From positions 248,001 to 312,000 of the forward strand of contig JARGXX010000090.1 in assembly GCA_030374765.1 (NCBI GenBank): a stretch of 64,000 nucleotides of DNA. Reading direction: 5' to 3'. Below, one piece after another: positions 21,800 through 32,267 of this stretch; the stretch's first letter is position 1, and the number at the start of each line of letters is the position of its first letter. Source of the DNA: Agarophyton chilense. Lineage: Eukaryota; Rhodophyta; Florideophyceae; Gracilariales; Gracilariaceae. The notes below the pieces were generated by a model that was given only the letters and a program-made list of their open reading frames with translations, was not told the DNA's origin and did not search any database. The translations under genes and the position numbers were made by a program.

Positions 21800-23660
21800 A
21801 TGCGGGACGTGCTTCCTATGTCAGGGGCGTCTGATATACAGGACGGGGATACAAAGAAAGCAAGCGCACGACAACGACAAAAGTGGAGACACAAGAAGAA
21901 AATCCAAAGTATACTTGAGGGACTTCGAAGTGGGCTTAATTGCTTGTATGCCGGGCATGTCTACCCCTTTCTACCGGTACAAGAGAGGAACACTGTCCAA
22001 AGCCTGGCGAGCAATATCTTGCAAGGCATCGGGGAGGACTCATACCGCCGAAATTATTTCGTTGCGGAGGAGTCCGTAGGAGAGGTTGATTCTACGTTCG
22101 AATACAGTGACCCACACCAATGGGTCTGGCTGAATCCGGACCGAGTATCATTGCCAGAAAATGGTCTGGCAGCCTCGGCTGATATTATCTCATTACTACC
22201 AGGGGATATACATCTACTATATATGACTAGAAAAATTATCCGAGAAGATGAAGAGGTGAAAGGAGCTAAGAAGCCGTTTTGTGGAGTGAAGGCGAAAGAT
22301 TACAATGCCCTGATTAGAAAATTGGTGGAAGGGGGGTTAGTAGATTTGAGGGAAAGAAAACCGAAAGTTGTAAATGGTGTTTTTGCGGTTCCTAAAAAAG
22401 AGGGAAAACAAAGGCTCATAATCGACGCTCGGAACGCTAACCTTCAGTTTACCGATCCACCAAAAATCGATCTTCCTAACCCAGGGCATCTAGCGAGATT
22501 ACACATCCCGGAAGGACGAACGCTTTATGTTGGAAAGTCAGACATGGACAATCAATACCACCGAATGAAATTACCAGGATGGATGAATACGTATTTTGGT
22601 TTGCCACCAATCGAAGTCGGAAGGAAAAAATTAGTCCCTGTCATGCTCTCAATGCCCATGGGGTGGTCACACTCTGTCTTTGTGGCTCAGAAAATCCATC
22701 TAGAAATCTTAGCTCGCGCTAAGCTCTGCATGGACGACTGGGTAGCGGATTCAATTTCCGTTGGCGAATATAAATTTGGAGCTTACGTGGACGATTGTTT
22801 TTCGTTTGGAACAAGCAAAGAGATGTCGGAAAGAAATCTGCGGGCCGTTATAAAGGAGTCTGAGCGTAGCTATTTGCCTTCGCAGGCGACAAAAGTATCA
22901 TGGCCGGCAGAAGGAGAAAGTACAGAAGTCTTGGGAATTGAAGTCGGGAAAAATGGCGTATTGATGCCAAAACGGGAAAAAATGAGAACGCTGATAACAA
23001 TTACTGAAAACATGCTGAAAAAGAAGATATGGAAGGTACAAGAAGTACAAAGCATAATTGGAAAATGGGCTTGGTTTATGCTATTGAGGAGGCCACTCTT
23101 TTCGGTCTTCGAAAGAATATATTCCATTACGTCCTCAACCAAAGAATATGTTGGCGGCAACGCAGTCAGCCGGAAGGAGCTGGAATTAATTTTAAAACTA
23201 GCACCGTTGATCCGGATTAATATTTCTACGCCGTTCAACACAACAATCCTTTGTACAGACGCAAGCTTAATTGGTGGAGGAGTAGATTATACCGAGTGCC
23301 GAGATCCTTTGAAAATTTGCGAAGGATCGGATTGAATGGATTGAAGAACAGGAGTGGAAAATTGCGATACGACATCGTTGGAAGAAAAAACACCCGATAC
23401 ATATTCTAGAGGGCGAAGCAGTCATTCTTGGTCTGCGTTGGCTTCTTCGAAATAGGAACAATTATCGAACACGGATAATTATGTTTATTGATAACCAGTC
23501 GCTTCTTGGAGCTTTGCTAAAGGGACGTAGCAGTAAGCAAAGCTTTACCCGGATCTGCAGACGCGTTGCCACGTTGGTACTCGTTGGTGACCTAACAATG
23601 GATTATTTTTATGTCCCTAATGGGAAAAATCCAGCCGATGAACCGTCACTGGCTTTTTGA
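21800..23660 (+). pseudogene. element F reverse transcriptase and RNase H
   Basis: A 511-codon frame from ATG 21800 holds a reverse transcriptase. Motifs are VFAVPKKEGKQRLIIDARNAN, then KSDMDNQYHRMKLP and MPMGWSHSVFVAQ. The catalytic YVDD is at 22784-22795 and LGIEVGKNG follows it. The start of RNase H (LCTDASLIGGG) is at about 23250. A shift near 23319 moves RNase H into another frame, readable to the TGA at 23658 and containing MFIDNQSLLGAL and VPNGKNPADEPS, typical DIRS endings. The RT is not of the gypsy type seen elsewhere in this window. One frameshift is the only break. Confidence 0.9.
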
Positions 23661-24611
23661 TCTAGCTCACCGGCGGGTAAAACGGGCAACGTTGCAGGGA
23701 TACCGTAAGAACCTTGGCTACTTCGTGGAGTGGCTGGCGCAACAACCAGTCGCTCGACGTCGATGTAGGAACGCAGAAGAAGTACATAAGTTGTTCACGA
23801 GGTATTGAATTGATCTTTTTCATGGTAATCAACAATTGAAGGCAGGAGGTGTAGCTCAGGCAAAATCAGCGTTGGAATTTTTCTCCCCGAACTCAGCGGG
23901 AAGTTGGTATTGGCGAATCAAAGTATACAAGGCTGGACAGCGTCGCGCCCTAACCTTCACTTTGGCGTGTGTCCGGAAATCGTTGTATACGGATTGGCAT
24001 TGGATCTTTTCAAACACAGGGATCCGGATCTGGGGGTAGGATTACTGCTGCTGTTTGATGGGTATCTCAGGCTAGGGAATTTATTGCAGCTAAAAGTATT
24101 GGACGTCGCCATGCTGCCACTAACCGAAAAGCGGCCGCACTATGGGATGCTCAACATTGCGATAGGAAAACGTGGCCGTAATGAATCCGTCACGATAAGG
24201 CCGTATTTTTTGGCAGTTTTGTTAAACAAATTAGTTTGAAGAAGGAAGTTGGCAGAAGCAGAAGTTCTTTTCCCGTATCAACCAGCCCGATTTCGGGCCG
24301 GTCTCCGAAGAGCCGTCGAACGTCTAGGGATTCCGTTCGCGATCACTCCACACATGCTTAGGTACGGTGGGGCGACCACCGACAAGCTTTATGCTCGTCT
24401 CGCCGACCAGGATATAAAATGCCGAGGACGTTGGCAAAGCGATAAAAATTTTAAGGGATATTTTCAACCACACAAATTATACCACGCACTCAACGAACTA
24501 TCCCCGGCCCAACGTCAGTCATTTGAAGCGGTTTACACCAGGGCGTACACATCGTTCAACGTGCCGCCGCCAGATTGGGCTGGGGGTTTGGATTATCATG
24601 TGGAAACTTAA
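23611..24611 (+). pseudogene. element F tyrosine recombinase
   Basis: This enzyme would join the circular DNA copy to the genome in place of an integrase. The N-terminal SAM-like domain (VKRATLQGYRKNLGYFVEWL) ends at a stop at 23806. The frame changes around 23890, after which the catalytic domain reads LLFDGYLRLGNLLQL with the first catalytic Arg. After a further stop at 24237 comes box II, HMLR at 24351-24362. The GRW motif follows, then the nucleophile Tyr at about 24459 in KGYF. All four signature positions are recognisable, but the gene is broken in at least three places. It overlaps the RNase H reading at its start. Confidence 0.88.
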
Positions 24612-24644
24612 GCCGAAAATCGTTTTTGGTTTAAGTCAGTTCGT

Positions 24645-24675
24645 CAGAATTCTGCACCCGACTCGCAGAATTCTG
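24645..24675. repeat. paired palindromes CAGAATTCTG near the end of element F
   Basis: The perfect 10-bp palindrome CAGAATTCTG occurs at 24645-24654 and 24666-24675, separated by 11 bp. They follow the recombinase stop by about 35 bp, where the right end of a DIRS-like element would be expected. Symmetric sites of this kind could be recombinase recognition sites; this is inference. Confidence 0.8.
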
Positions 24676-25358
24676 ACACTCGGAATCAGTTTTCTGAAGA
24701 AATCATTATAACAGAAAACTGTCTTCTGGAATATCAACTTAGAGCTTGGAACCTATATCAGAAGGAAGTTTAGTTTTGATAGTAGTAGTGGACTTGGTTG
24801 TAGGAATTTAATGGGTTTTGGTCTAGGATTGGTTTTTGGGGAGTGGGGGTGAGCTGGCTGGGACTTAGTTATTTTTTGGTCAAGTCGCTCGGATGCCATC
24901 GCGTGGTAGTTTAAAACACTATAGATTCGTATTAAAAATTGAAATGTTGTTGTCAAAAAATTATTTTTTACCTTGTCAATAGTACTTATTTAAAAAATGC
25001 GAAGCGTAATAGTACGAGCGTAGCGAGCTGTCATGTAGTCAATGAGAGGAAATGAGATCATAGGGTCGATGCACGATCGAAAAAAAATGTAATAGAGTTC
25101 ATTCACATAACTTGCACGAGCACGCGATTGAAAGTCGAGAAACCTTCCCACTTTTCGGTTCGGTGATTCCAGGATGGTCGTGATTTGCACTTTTCAGTTC
25201 GATAGTACTGCTCTTCAGTTGATTTCAATGATATTGTCGCAAAATCCTCGAAGTCTCCATCTCCAACAAACCCGAGAGAATCTCACTAGGGATATCAGCA
25301 GATCTCTAGTTGGGCTTTTTACCTTTCTCAACCCATTTTCATTCCTCTGTCTAGCGCT
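24676..25358. other. intergenic stretch
   Basis: No recognisable gene. It contains a GT-rich strand around 24780-24870 and an AT-rich segment at about 24940-25000. A pyrimidine-rich tract directly precedes the ATG at 25359. Confidence 0.5.
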
Positions 25359-26552
25359 ATGCGACGTGAAGGTCCAAAGCATCCTCACGAAAATGGACGC
25401 CGAGGAAATGTTTACGTCAAAGAGGCGTTGGAACAAGCGATTGAAGATTTTTACTCCCACTCACCATCTGGAGAAGAAGCTATCCCACATCTGCCTTGCT
25501 CCAGAAAAGCCTGTTCGTATCGTGTGCTGAAGGCTGCTGGTGTGGAGCTTGAAGCGTCTGATGTTCTCCGTCGATTCTATGGAAAGTACACTCTGCAAGA
25601 GATTGAGCAAGGGCTCTCTAAAAGGAATCATGAACTCCAAACCGAGTTGAGGCGTATGATGGGAGCACCCGCTGGTCGATTTGAGCATCTGCACACAACG
25701 ACGTGCCTGTGGGGTGAGCATGAAGCAATGAAGACAAAGCTGGTAAAAAAAATGTCCGCCACGGTGAGGTCTAAACGAGACCGCCGTAGAGAGAAAGACA
25801 TCAGGAATGGTATCGAAGCGGAACCAAGTGCGTTTGATATTGAGAAGAGAGGAACAAACAGAGCCCGAGTGGAACGAATGATTGCTGTTCGGAAGGGGAA
25901 AGCTAAGCATCTCAGAAACTCTCCCAGCATGCATCTGGACTTGTTGAATGAGGATGAGCCCTCTTCGCCGCACGGAGAGCATGAGAGTTCTGTTCTTTCA
26001 TTTCTGCGTCATGAAGTTACGGAGGAGCAGACGTATTTAAAACTTGGAAGGAGGCGTTGTCCTCAGAAATTCATTCGTGATGATCGATCTACGCAACAGT
26101 ACAAACGTAAAAGGCACAAGCAGAAAAGAAAGTATGGGAGTTGCCCACTTGAGAGTTCAAATTCAATCTCTACTTCTATGTCAGATCGGTATGAGCTTGG
26201 AGGTAATCGATTATTCTCTGGGAACTCCAGTGATGAAGGCACAGATGATGAAATTCAGTCCTCGGTTAGAGAAATTGTAACTCTTAACACGCCTATTAAT
26301 AATGTGAAAAAAGCTATTAGTGCTGAAGGGAAATAACACCACAGCACCGGAACAAGCGATTCAGTTCATCAAGAGAACGATATCATCGAAAAAGTGCCGG
26401 AGATAAAGAAGATAAAGCCTGCCGTAAAGAAGCCAAGACATTCCATGCTAAGAGCTGCTGCAATTAAAGAGAAATGGAGCAAAGGATTGCTGACAGAAAC
26501 ACACCGAAAGAGGAGGAAAGAACCACGTGTTACTCACTCAAAGCACTCCTAA
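25359..26552 (+). CDS. unrecognised basic protein, ORF with one internal TAA
   Basis: Not recognised. A frame of 325 codons begins at ATG 25359 and reaches a TAA at 26334. It then continues open for about 70 more codons in the same frame to 26552, with the same composition. The product is highly charged and hydrophilic and lacks membrane segments. Its middle has a helical, possibly coiled-coil segment (LQEIEQGLSKRNHELQTELRR). Basic clusters occur (KRDRRREKD, YKRKRHKQKRKYG), and after the stop KPAVKKPRHSM and THRKRRKEPRV, which look like nuclear-localisation or nucleic-acid-binding patches. It could be a host gene with a recent nonsense mutation or an unknown transposon ORF. Confidence 0.45.
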
Positions 26553-26949
26553 CACGTTGCAACATCGAAATATGATTAGAGGTCATCGGGATATGCTCTA
26601 TTTGGTTGTGATTTGTAGTAATATGAAAGAGTGAATAATATAGGTAGATTTCCGCAATGATTCAATTTGAACTCAAAGACTACTCGATAATGCCCTGCAG
26701 TATAACCATTACGGGGAGTCCAGAAAAGGGCTTCTTGGCAGGTTTTTTGCTCTTCCAAGAATTTTTAACTATCATTAAGCGAACCCGGTCAGCTCCTGAA
26801 GTTAACAAAGGCAAGGTCGACATTGTACTCCAAGCTCTTTTTGCACTGTGATCAGCTTTCACTTCTTCGCAACACCGTACTTCGTTAAAGTGGAACAAAG
26901 TTATTGAACGGCTCCATTGGTACATGAGCGACTATGGCCGAACTTCTTG
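26553..26949. other. intergenic stretch
   Basis: Only short competing frames; nothing recognised. Confidence 0.4.
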
Positions 26950-27360
26950 ACAAGAACTCAAGCAACAATTGCCTAATGTCGTGATGGGATCAATCAATGG
27001 CGAATTATACATCAACTTGCAGTTTGTATCGGGACGGAGCACCGACGCCAGGTCGAATCGAAACCCATCCACGCCCATTTCGTGCGCCTTGTACGAAAAA
27101 ATTTCGCAGAAAAGGTTTCGCACAATCGTATTGTTACAAATAAGCGTATTTCCACACCCTGAGATATTCACAAGTTGCCGTTATCTTCCGTAATGTAGTA
27201 CGTCGTGGGTGCCAATTTCTCCATGCCACAAAAACCGTGTCCAACATAGTTCTAATCAATTTCAGCCGTGTGGTTGTGCCCCAAGTCCAGAGTCACCTCA
27301 ATATTTCTGGATGAAGTGCCCTCACCATTGTTCGAAACTATCCCTTGACTGCAGTTGCTG
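26950..27360 (-). pseudogene. fragment of isoamylase-type starch-debranching enzyme (GH13)
   Basis: The minus strand reads GH13 isoamylase motifs in order. First is the conserved-region-I equivalent LDLGHNHTAEID at about 27270, then an in-frame TAG and NYVGHGFCGMEKL. After a one-base shift near 27175 come NISGCGNTLIC, then GVDGFRFDLASVL at about 27045, which contains the catalytic nucleophile Asp, and SPLIDPITT. Isoamylases cut alpha-1,6 branches in starch or glycogen and are normally 700-800 residues; only about 120 residues are left here. With a stop and a frameshift this is a dead fragment. No flanking isoamylase domains were found on either side. Confidence 0.82.
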
Positions 27361-27759
27361 AGCTACCATTTGTCCTGTACAGATTCACACGCCCAGATCT
27401 TTTAGGTATTGGATGGCGATCCAGAATGGCTGAAAATCTACCCGCCTTGTTCACATATTCACCGCCCGTCTTGAAAAGCCTCTTCCATGAATATCGAATA
27501 TGATAAAATCCTCCCAAGCAAGGTTGGTTTTCGCACAGCAAAGCAGTGTGCGAGTGCGATAGGGTGTTCCGGTGTTCCGGTGTACGGCGTGAGGGGTACG
27601 CGAAATGTACAACTGTCAACCTCTGGTTGGTGCATATCGAGGGACACGAAAGTTGGATATCGCAAGTGGATGATTTGCAACTTCGTTTCTTCCAAACTTA
27701 GAAAAAGTGCGATCAGTCCTTCACGTAAGGTTTGTTCCAGACGGAAACATACAACAGCA

Positions 27760-28475
27760 ATGCCGGATGAATTCGTCTGTATCGAACACGCCGTTTCAAA
27801 GTGCTGGGTGGAACACGGTGTTATTGGTCAGCAATATGGTCATCGTTTTGTATCTTGTCGAAACCCCATTCATGGTATCTGCGGTATGCCGTTTCTTAAA
27901 ACAAAGGAGAAGTGAAAGAAGGGTACGGTTCATTCCGTTTGTGCAGCAAGTGCTTTGAAAAAGAATCATTGAGTCACAGTTCACAACACGGTACACGCTC
28001 GGCCAAAATCATCGAAACTGATTCGAGCCATTCCAAAAGCCCTGTTTCTGACTTTGAACAGCACGTCTGCGTTACCAATGATTTGGTACCGAACGGGACA
28101 AAATGTTTCAAGATGAACATCTATCGTGTTCCAGAAGATGATATAACGACAATACTAACAGCCCATAAGATAAAAACCCCGAAAACCTTGCTCCAAAACT
28201 CATCAAATCTCCGTACTCAAGGAATCGCGTCTTCTTCTCGTCTTGGAGTTTCTAAATCGGCAATGAAGAAAAGGCGGCACAGAAGCAAGGAATGTAACGG
28301 AGCAAAAGAAAACAAAAGCCGAAGGGCTAGGTATAAACAGAAGAAAACCAAAGTGAGTAACAACGAAGCCATTAAATTCGTTTGTCGTGATAAGAAAGAT
28401 GAATCACTGATGCGGTACAAGGAAGAAATATCAGCTCCCGAACGCGGTACAACAACAGAAGGTGATTTCAGGTAA
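27760..28475 (+). pseudogene. Cys/His-rich basic ORF with a -1 frame change
   Basis: Not recognised as a known family. From ATG 27760 the frame reads a Cys/His-rich stretch (FVCIEHAVSKCWVEHG, then FVSCRNPIHGICGMPF) and stops at 27913. The overlapping frame from 27912 continues with similar character (FRLCSKCFEKESLSHSSQH), suggesting one metal-binding module split by a frameshift. The C-terminal part is very basic (KKRRHRSKECNGAKENKSRR). It resembles the ORF at 25359 only in its basic tail. It may be an unknown transposon or host gene; confidence that the two frames belong together is moderate. Confidence 0.35.
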
Positions 28476-28617
28476 ACCATACTTTTCAGATAGAAACGTG
28501 GTACCATACATGGGTTCCAAACAGTTCAAAGTTGGAGAAACCCAACGGCGACCAATACAGAATTATCAATTCCCTATCCGGAGAGAAAACGCTCATCACG
28601 AACAAGTAGGGCTATAC

Positions 28618-29115
28618 TCAGTACTCATCTGAGTTCGTCTGTAGCAGCACCATGAAGTCATCTGCAGACCACTCTTCGGCCTTGGACTTGTGGCCCATCG
28701 CTGAGGCCTCATCAAGAACCCACCGCAAGAGGTTTTCTCGTGTCTCTGGATATTCACTTTTGCCCACTGTTGCGCATAAAATCCGATTGTGCGATTGTGT
28801 TATTCTTAAAGTTGGCCTTTTGTCATTTTGCTTCTTTGCAGAGTCGAATTCCACTCTCCCAAGAGCTGTGCCTGTTATTTCCCCTGTATTCTTGTTGTAC
28901 ATGACCAGTCTGCAGCGATGGAGCTTCAATGCTGCGGTATTAATTACATCCGCTCTTTTCCGCTCCAACGCCTTCTCATCGTGACGTTCATTAGCATCAA
29001 TTCCGTAAAAGGTGAGGTCTTTCACCATTCTCACATAGAGATAAGTGTAACATAACCAATCAGACCCTTTTGTTACAGAAGACACAGATATGGTTGCAAC
29101 ATCAGTGTGTAGCAT
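28618..29115 (-). pseudogene. fragment of Brr2/ASCC3-type DExH helicase
   Basis: Residues ~20-92 of this 165-codon frame match the segment of Ski2-like tandem helicases (Brr2/SNRNP200, ASCC3) that follows the helicase core. Motifs are YLYVRMVKD, FYGIDAN, then RKRADVINTAALKLHRC and VMYNKNTGEITGTALGRV, the winged-helix region leading to the Sec63-like module. Brr2 unwinds U4/U6 RNA in the spliceosome and is over 2000 residues long. Here the helicase core upstream is absent, and after ALGRV the sequence stops resembling the family. It is therefore a fragment, perhaps fused by rearrangement to unrelated sequence. Confidence 0.75.
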
Positions 29116-29603
29116 TTCAGTAATACTGGATATAAACTGAGACTCAATTGGTAACTCACAGGTGCCACGATATGGGAGAATGAGTAGTAGCTGGACAACA
29201 GTTCAATCTCAGTATCTTTGACCGTCTTCATTCGCACATTGGTCTGCAGTTTTTCCCAATAACTTTCTCTTTGTAGTAGTTCCTTGGCCATGAATTCAAT
29301 CGCACCAAGGTGATCGTCCGTGGAAAGCAGATTCTTATCCAAACATTTCAACTTTAATGGCTGTTCCATGACTGAAATTTTGAACGCTTTGGTGGTGTCC
29401 CACACGAGGTGTACTTTTTCTCATACAACATCAGTCTTCATCTCCCCCAGTTCAAAAGTTGCCCTACAGAATATATCAGGAATAGACTTTGCCAGTTTCA
29501 CCTTTTTCACAGTTTTAAAACCGCGACCTTCTCTTATATTTACAACCATGGCGCCCAAAGAAGGAGTCCATGTGTAAAAAAATTGCACAGAAGCTGATTC
29601 CAT
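29073..29603 (-). pseudogene. C2-domain fragment with an internal TGA
   Basis: Read on the minus strand from 29603, the frame has a C2-type beta-sandwich pattern. A VVNIREGRGF strand is followed by FCRATFELGEMKTDVV, a TGA at 29421-29423, then VHLVWDTTKAFKISV and LKCLDKNLLSTDDHLGAIEF. The last motif corresponds to the calcium-binding loop and closing strand of C2 domains, which bind membranes or phospholipids. The two parts are in the same frame. The frame ends at 29073 without another domain. It directly abuts the first codon of element C Gag on the opposite strand, which marks the edge of that element. Confidence 0.65.
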
Positions 29604-29604
29604 T

Positions 29605-31458
29605 ATGGACGTGCGACTCTTTACGGCGGTCGCTGACGGTACGGATTACCTCATCACGCGAATCTTCCCTAAGGTAACGGAGTCTGAATTATTCATCGTC
29701 TCCCTCCTACAGGCAGTTCAAGGGGCAGTCACCCGCCAGGCAGGCAATTTGGTCCCTAGGACCACTCCTCCACAAACTAACCATCCGGTCTCCATATCGC
29801 AACCCCCTACCGAACCCCCAGGAGCGGCGGGATTATCCGTTCCTCGCCTGGAATAGCATCCGGAAAACCCCATGGTGGGACAATCTAGGATCAGAAGAGA
29901 AGCTTAGCGTCTAGATGAGAGACAGGTTGCCCATCAGGAAAATCCAAGGGTGGAATAAGCGAGGAGCAGAAGAGAAGCTCCGCGTCTAGAAGAGAGCCCA
30001 CTTGCCCCACCGGACGGATTATACGAGGTACAGCGACCTCAGAGCTCCATCGGATCTTACAGAGAGATCGATCCTTTAGGTCCCTATTCCGCTGGAAAGA
30101 AAAGAAGCAACCGTTTGAGAAAGAAGAACAGAAGAAGCAAAAGAAGAGAGCATTCGGACACGAGTGATTCCGAATCAGCCTCGATGGAAACGACCGACTC
30201 AGAAGTGGATGAGGCTGCAGTTCGAGGCCTCAGACCACTGACAACAACCAACTAACTTTTCCTTAAGGTTCTAGACTACCGGAATTACCGGCTGGCCGAC
30301 AGGTCCGCGAAATATTCTGGTTTGGTGGCTCGCAGAATCGCAAAATGGGCCAAACGGATGCAACTAACCATTACGGACAAGTTCTCGGGTTCAGATCCCA
30401 TTGCAGTTCTTAGGTTTCTCAGTTTCTTCCGTACGGCCTGCGATCAGATCGGTGTCCACGAGGGCGCCGCTCTATACCTTTCCCAATTCTTCCTTTCAGG
30501 ACAGGCACGTGACCGAGTGGTTTCGAAGATATCTGGCGCAACTGACCTCGTTGATGCTCAAGACCGTGAACTCCTCAGGTAATGCCCTCAGGTTGTTCAT
30601 TACGTCTTGGAAACTTACGCCACGGATGACGTTCTAATGGATGCTCACCAGAAAGTGATATCCTTTAGGCAGAGCTCCAACATGACCGAATCGGCTTTCG
30701 CAGACGACCTATGGAAGAAGGCTTACCGATGTGGAAACGTGTTCTCCGAAGGACAGCTTAAACGTCACTTCATCACGGGATTGCTCCCTTCCATTTGGAC
30801 ACATGTGCGTAATTACCACACAGAAAACCCGCAATACTCATTCCGAAGGCTCGTTACCTACAATGAGGGTTATGGCAAAACATAAAGAACCTCCAGGCAT
30901 AACGCTGATATAACCAGAGGACATGCAACCCCATTGCGTAAACCCAACCAAGCTCATTTGGTTAGCTCCACGGAGTCGGACATGGATGCATCACTCCATT
31001 ACGCCGACTCGGGAGATGTCCTCGCGGTCAATTTCAGTGCTCCTCCGTCCGGGCTCCCATCATACACCTCTCAGGGAACTACAGTGACAACTGGACTATC
31101 CACACCCAATTATTCTCCCTTTCAGACCCGCAAGGACGTTTTTGTTCGCTTCCCAAGGGCTTGCTTCCTCTGCCTGTCTATGACCCAAACTTGGGACTGT
31201 ACGAGGTATCTGCCTGAGGACGCACGTAAAAACCTTCTAAGCCTAAGGGAATAGAATTACCGGGTGCGGAGATCCGAAGAAATGTATAACAGGGCACAGA
31301 AAAGAACTAAAGGGAACCCTGGAAGCTCACGGTATGCCACGCCTCCGGATACTCCGATTAAAGCCGCACAGGTCCACGCCATTGCAGATCCTACGGACGA
31401 CCCCGTGGAAGAACCCTATCGTCAGGAAGAAACGGAAACCCCATCGGAAATCTCTTAG
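29605..31458 (+). pseudogene. gag: element C Gag, broken
   Basis: ATG 29605 begins a frame related in order to element B Gag. An N-terminal Pro/Thr-rich part ends at 29856. A repeated arginine-rich stretch and a Lys/Arg block (RKKNRRSKRREHSD) follow. The capsid motifs VLDYRNYRL, DKFSGSDPIAVLRFLSFF and ALYLSQFFLSGQARDRVV come next, and then MTESAFADDLWKKAYRCGNVF from a different frame after 30582. The nucleocapsid keeps CFLC but lacks a complete CCHC knuckle. Stops or frame changes occur at about 29855, 30250, 30580, 30884 and 31252, so no Gag can be made. Confidence 0.8.
29857..30006 (+). repeat. 75-bp (25-codon) tandem repeat in element C Gag
   Basis: Two copies, from 29857 and 29932, each read approximately ENP(M/R)V, then R(I/S)RREA and RL(D/E)E. 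The repeat length is a whole number of codons, so the duplication kept the frame. Both copies now contain stop codons. Confidence 0.85.
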
Positions 31459-31586
31459 AGGGACAACTCGAGGCAAATCCTCCCTCTTTAAAACCCTGCC
31501 TCAACCAATTTGACGCTCATGAACCAAATAGCTCCTCACCTCCCAATACGAACCACCCACAATGGATCACTCAGGATGAACCACAA

Positions 31587-32258
31587 TTGGAACACAGTAA
31601 CGACTCCGTTTGTATCCTCAGGAAAGAGAACTATAGAGTTCGAGTATCCGTAGTAATTCGTTCCAACAACTCTCGAGTGACCACAGCTGTACTGGACACA
31701 GGCGCCGGTCCCAACTTGGTCCATCCTAAGCTACTCCCACTGGGTTGGAAAGATTTATTTCAGGCAAGTAAGACCCCAAGGATTGCCGATGGGTCACGTA
31801 CACCAATGGAAATGAAAGGGCTATTAGCACTTTACCTCCAGTTAGGACAATTCAAAGTCCACACGTGGTTTCTTGTATGTTCTAACTTGGGCACTCAGGC
31901 AATCGTAGGGACCTGCTTTATCGATCGATACATTAAGGCAATTTATCCAGGCCTTAGAAAAGTCGCGTTCTATCGCGCACCTTCCATCTCCAAAACTGGT
32001 TCCGCCCCAGGGCCAGAAGCTAACTGCAACCGAGCGGTTGTCTCCGAAAACAAGAAGTCCAATGAGGTTCGCCTGTCACAGACCATAACGATACTGCCGA
32101 TGAACCAAATCGCTGTATCGGTCCATTCCCAGTCCTCAGGTCTCATAGCGATTCAGAACCACCCGAAAACGGTTCTGAAGCACCCTACCTTGATGGCCAA
32201 TGGAGTAATGGACATCTACCCTAACAGGACCTTCTTGGTCACAATCAGCAACTTCTGA
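31587..32258 (+). pseudogene. pol: element C protease
   Basis: An aspartic protease with the motif LDTGAGPNLVHP at about 31693 and the second conserved segment QAIVGTCFIDRYI. The arrangement is the same as in A and B. The frame closes with a TGA at 32256, after which the same frame continues directly into RT (KRVRLLKGTVIGITLP), so the stop is a point mutation inside Pol. Confidence 0.85.
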
Positions 32259-32267
32259 GATAAACGC

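Larger units (their letters stand above)
20579..24675 (+). mobile_element. element F: decayed DIRS-like (tyrosine-recombinase) retrotransposon
   Basis: Order Gag-like ORFs, RT plus RNase H, tyrosine recombinase, with no integrase or protease, is diagnostic of the DIRS order. Each ORF carries at least one frameshift or stop. Expected terminal repeats (inverted or split direct) and the internal complementary region were not found by eye, so the true ends are uncertain. Confidence 0.88.

Noticed and set aside
25461-25982. 173-codon minus-strand ORF
   Set aside because: Fully antisense to the better-supported basic ORF at 25359, with no domain.
27370-27700. minus-strand frames upstream of the isoamylase fragment as its N-terminal part
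   Set aside because: They contain no motif of the isoamylase carbohydrate-binding or early barrel region and are broken by stops, so the fragment was limited to 26950-27360.
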